Source: Planctomycetota bacterium (lineage in GTDB: Bacteria; Planctomycetota; UBA1135; UBA2386). Taken from it: DNA of 24,955 nt. The DNA is taken from the NCBI GenBank assembly GCA_020638695.1, contig JACKIB010000035.1:1-24955 (forward strand). The letters run 5' to 3'. Below, in pieces: positions 23,334-24,955 of this stretch; the stretch's first letter is position 1, and every line of letters starts with the position of its first letter. The translations under genes were made by a program, and so were the position numbers. Below the pieces are notes generated by a model that made no database searches, was not told the DNA's origin, and saw nothing but the letters and a program-made list of their open reading frames with translations.

Positions 23334-24884
23334 ATGCGTGCCTTGTCGATGATCCTCCTGCTCGCCGCGAACGCGTTCGGTCAGGCTGCCCCGGGGCTCC
23401 CTGCCGGTGCCCCGGACGGCCTCGCGCTGATCACCCGCGCCGAACTCAAGCGACACGCCGAGTTCCTCGCCTCCGACGCCCTCGGCGGCCGCTACACCGG
23501 GACGCCGGGTCAGGTGAAGGCCGCCGAGTACATCGCCAAACACTTCGCCAAGCTCCGCCTGCAACCGCTCGGTGGCGGCAAGCGGTCGTTCCTGCAGCAA
23601 TACCCACTCGAGCGCACCTACCTCGACCCCAAGGGGACCTCGATCGCTTTCGGCGGCAAGAACCACACCACCGGCTTTGCGGTGATCCCCGGCAAGGACA
23701 GCAAGCCGGTGCGCGTCAGCGGCAGCTTCGTCTACTGCGGTACCGGCAACCCCGAGCAAGTCCCCAAGGCTTTGCTCGGTCGGATTCCGGTGGTCGTGCT
23801 CGGTGCACCGGGCGGCGCAGCGGGCGACCGCGGCAGCATGATGCGCGGCAACCGACTCGTGCAGCGCGCCGCCGCGGTCAGCCGCGACATGGCGTCCCGC
23901 AACATGCGCGTGGTGGTTTTCGCCGTCACCGATCCGGCGTCTTCGTTGCTCGACAACATGAACTACCGCGCACTGCTGCCGGAGAAGCACCTGCTCGAGT
24001 ACGCCGGAGAGCGCGGACCGCGGCGCGCCGAGGCGCATGCCATCGTGTCGTTGCTGCTGGCGCCGAAGGGGTCGCGTGCGCTGCTGACGGCGCTGGGCTG
24101 CAAGGTCGATGATGCCGGAGTGGTGACTCCGCCGTCGTCGGGCAAGAGTCCCAAGGTGGCCGGTCGCGTGTCGGTCCATGTCCGGGAGGACAAGAAGTTC
24201 CACGCGGTCAACGTGTGCGCGGTGCTGCGCGGTACGAGCCGCGCTACGGAGGCCGTGGTGTTCTCTGCACACATGGATCACATGGGGACGCGGATGGACG
24301 GCGACCCGTTCAACGGGGCCGACGACAACGCCTCCGGCACGGCAGGGCTGCTGACCATCGCCAGCGCGTTCGCCGGCGCCCAGTCGCCACCCAAGCGATC
24401 GATCGTGTTCCTCGCGGTGTCCGGCGAGGAGCTCGGCTTGTGGGGTTCGCACTGGTATTCCGAGCACCCCACTTGGCCACTGGGCCAGATCGTCGCCGAC
24501 GTCAACACCGACATGATCGGCCGCGACACCCAGCTGTCACCCAAGGGCACCGTCTCGGTGACGCCGAGCAAGGACCATCAGCAGTTCTCGACGCTCGTGC
24601 GCACTGCGGCCGAGATCGCCGGAAAGCTCGGGATGACCTTGAGCAACGGCGACACCTACTACTCCCGCAGCGACCACTTCAACTTCGCCCGCAAGGGCGT
24701 GCCGGTGGTGTTCTTCTGCGACGGCGAGCACGCCGACTACCACAAGGTCACCGACCACGCCGACAAGCTCGACTTCGCCAAGATGGAGCGGATCGCCCGC
24801 CTGGCGTACTGGACCGGTTGGCAGACGGCGCAGGCCGCGGGGCGTCCGAAGACGCTCGGTGCGACCGGCAGCTGGACCAAGTGA
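23334..24884 (+). CDS. Secreted M28 family zinc aminopeptidase with PA domain
   Basis: A 516-residue exported peptidase. The signal peptide is short (hydrophobic 5-14, cut near NAFGQA). After an N-terminal segment with FLASDALGGRYTGTPG (44-59), a PA-like insert spans about 120-270. The di-zinc catalytic domain follows with all expected ligands: H313 in SAHMDHMG, D330 in GADDNASGT, catalytic E365 and ligand E366 in SGEELGLWGS, D393 in NTDMIGRD, and H470 in DYHKVTDHADK. It should release N-terminal residues from peptides outside the cytoplasm. Length and domain order are standard for bacterial M28 peptidases with a PA domain. The nearby uracil-DNA glycosylase gene is functionally unrelated. Confidence 0.93.
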   Translation: MRALSMILLLAANAFGQAAPGLPAGAPDGLALITRAELKRHAEFLASDALGGRYTGTPGQVKAAEYIAKHFAKLRLQPLGGGKRSFLQQYPLERTYLDPKGTSIAFGGKNHTTGFAVIPGKDSKPVRVSGSFVYCGTGNPEQVPKALLGRIPVVVLGAPGGAAGDRGSMMRGNRLVQRAAAVSRDMASRNMRVVVFAVTDPASSLLDNMNYRALLPEKHLLEYAGERGPRRAEAHAIVSLLLAPKGSRALLTALGCKVDDAGVVTPPSSGKSPKVAGRVSVHVREDKKFHAVNVCAVLRGTSRATEAVVFSAHMDHMGTRMDGDPFNGADDNASGTAGLLTIASAFAGAQSPPKRSIVFLAVSGEELGLWGSHWYSEHPTWPLGQIVADVNTDMIGRDTQLSPKGTVSVTPSKDHQQFSTLVRTAAEIAGKLGMTLSNGDTYYSRSDHFNFARKGVPVVFFCDGEHADYHKVTDHADKLDFAKMERIARLAYWTGWQTAQAAGRPKTLGATGSWTK

Positions 24885-24899
24885 CCCGCAGCGTGCGGG
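24885..24899 (+). terminator. Hairpin directly after the M28 peptidase stop codon
   Basis: CCCGCA and TGCGGG are perfect six-base arms around the loop GCG, starting one base after the TGA. There is no T tract, so it is not a classical intrinsic terminator. A second GC-rich palindrome (CGCCCGCGGGCG, 24934-24945, with partly complementary flanks) lies 35 bases further on. Either could mark the transcript end, or both could be chance in GC-rich DNA. Confidence 0.25.
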
Positions 24900-24955
24900 G
24901 ACGGCCCGATCTCACGCTCGCGAAGCGGCGATCCGCCCGCGGGCGAATCGACCTG

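Noticed and set aside
1..24955. CRISPR arrays, tRNA/rRNA genes, insertion sequences, phage or defence genes
   Set aside because: No regularly spaced repeats, no tRNA-like cloverleaf, no transposase or integrase motifs and no defence-type domains were seen; almost all bases are covered by the genes listed.

Overview
The window is dense, GC-rich bacterial DNA (roughly 70 % G+C by eye) with 15 or 16 protein genes, no RNA genes, no mobile elements and no gap longer than about 150 bases. The mix of genes suggests a Planctomycetota-like bacterium: a MoxR/DUF58/BatA/vWA-GATase cluster, a Gly/Lys-rich coiled-coil membrane protein, a tandem FKBP protein and many GTG starts. This assignment is an inference from gene content; there is no rRNA to confirm it.

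Left part (1-4927) is housekeeping: a DUF1611/DgcN-like protein cut by the window edge (minus), an RlmM/FtsJ-like rRNA 2'-O-methyltransferase (plus), ornithine aminotransferase rocD (minus), and a secreted protein with four FKBP-type domains of which only the last looks catalytically intact (plus).

The centre (4958-22519) is almost entirely one long minus-strand block. Read in its own direction it encodes: a membrane coiled-coil protein; a solute-binding protein and a fused 12-helix permease of the Fe(III)/AfuA-like importer class; then, after a plus-strand DUF2959 lipoprotein gene set between permease and ATPase, the importer ATPase joined in frame to an NHL beta-propeller; a 990-residue vWA/GATase-like membrane protein; a MoxR AAA+ ATPase; a DUF58 protein; a BatA-type vWA membrane protein; a second GATase-like membrane protein; and an ABC-2 type ATPase with a double-length permease. 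Seven consecutive gene pairs overlap by stop/start fusion (GTGA, ATGA or TGATG), so most of this is translated from shared messages. Known roles of MoxR/DUF58/vWA modules (metal-dependent assembly or activation of envelope complexes) suggest that the block is a cell-envelope machine that combines an importer, an AAA+/vWA module and an ABC-2 exporter. The combined function is inference.

Right part (22640-24955) is a 4Fe-4S type uracil-DNA glycosylase family gene and a secreted M28 zinc aminopeptidase, both on the plus strand.

Five genes that begin a transcription unit carry a TANNNT hexamer 6-11 bases before the start codon and no Shine-Dalgarno sequence, which points to leaderless mRNAs.
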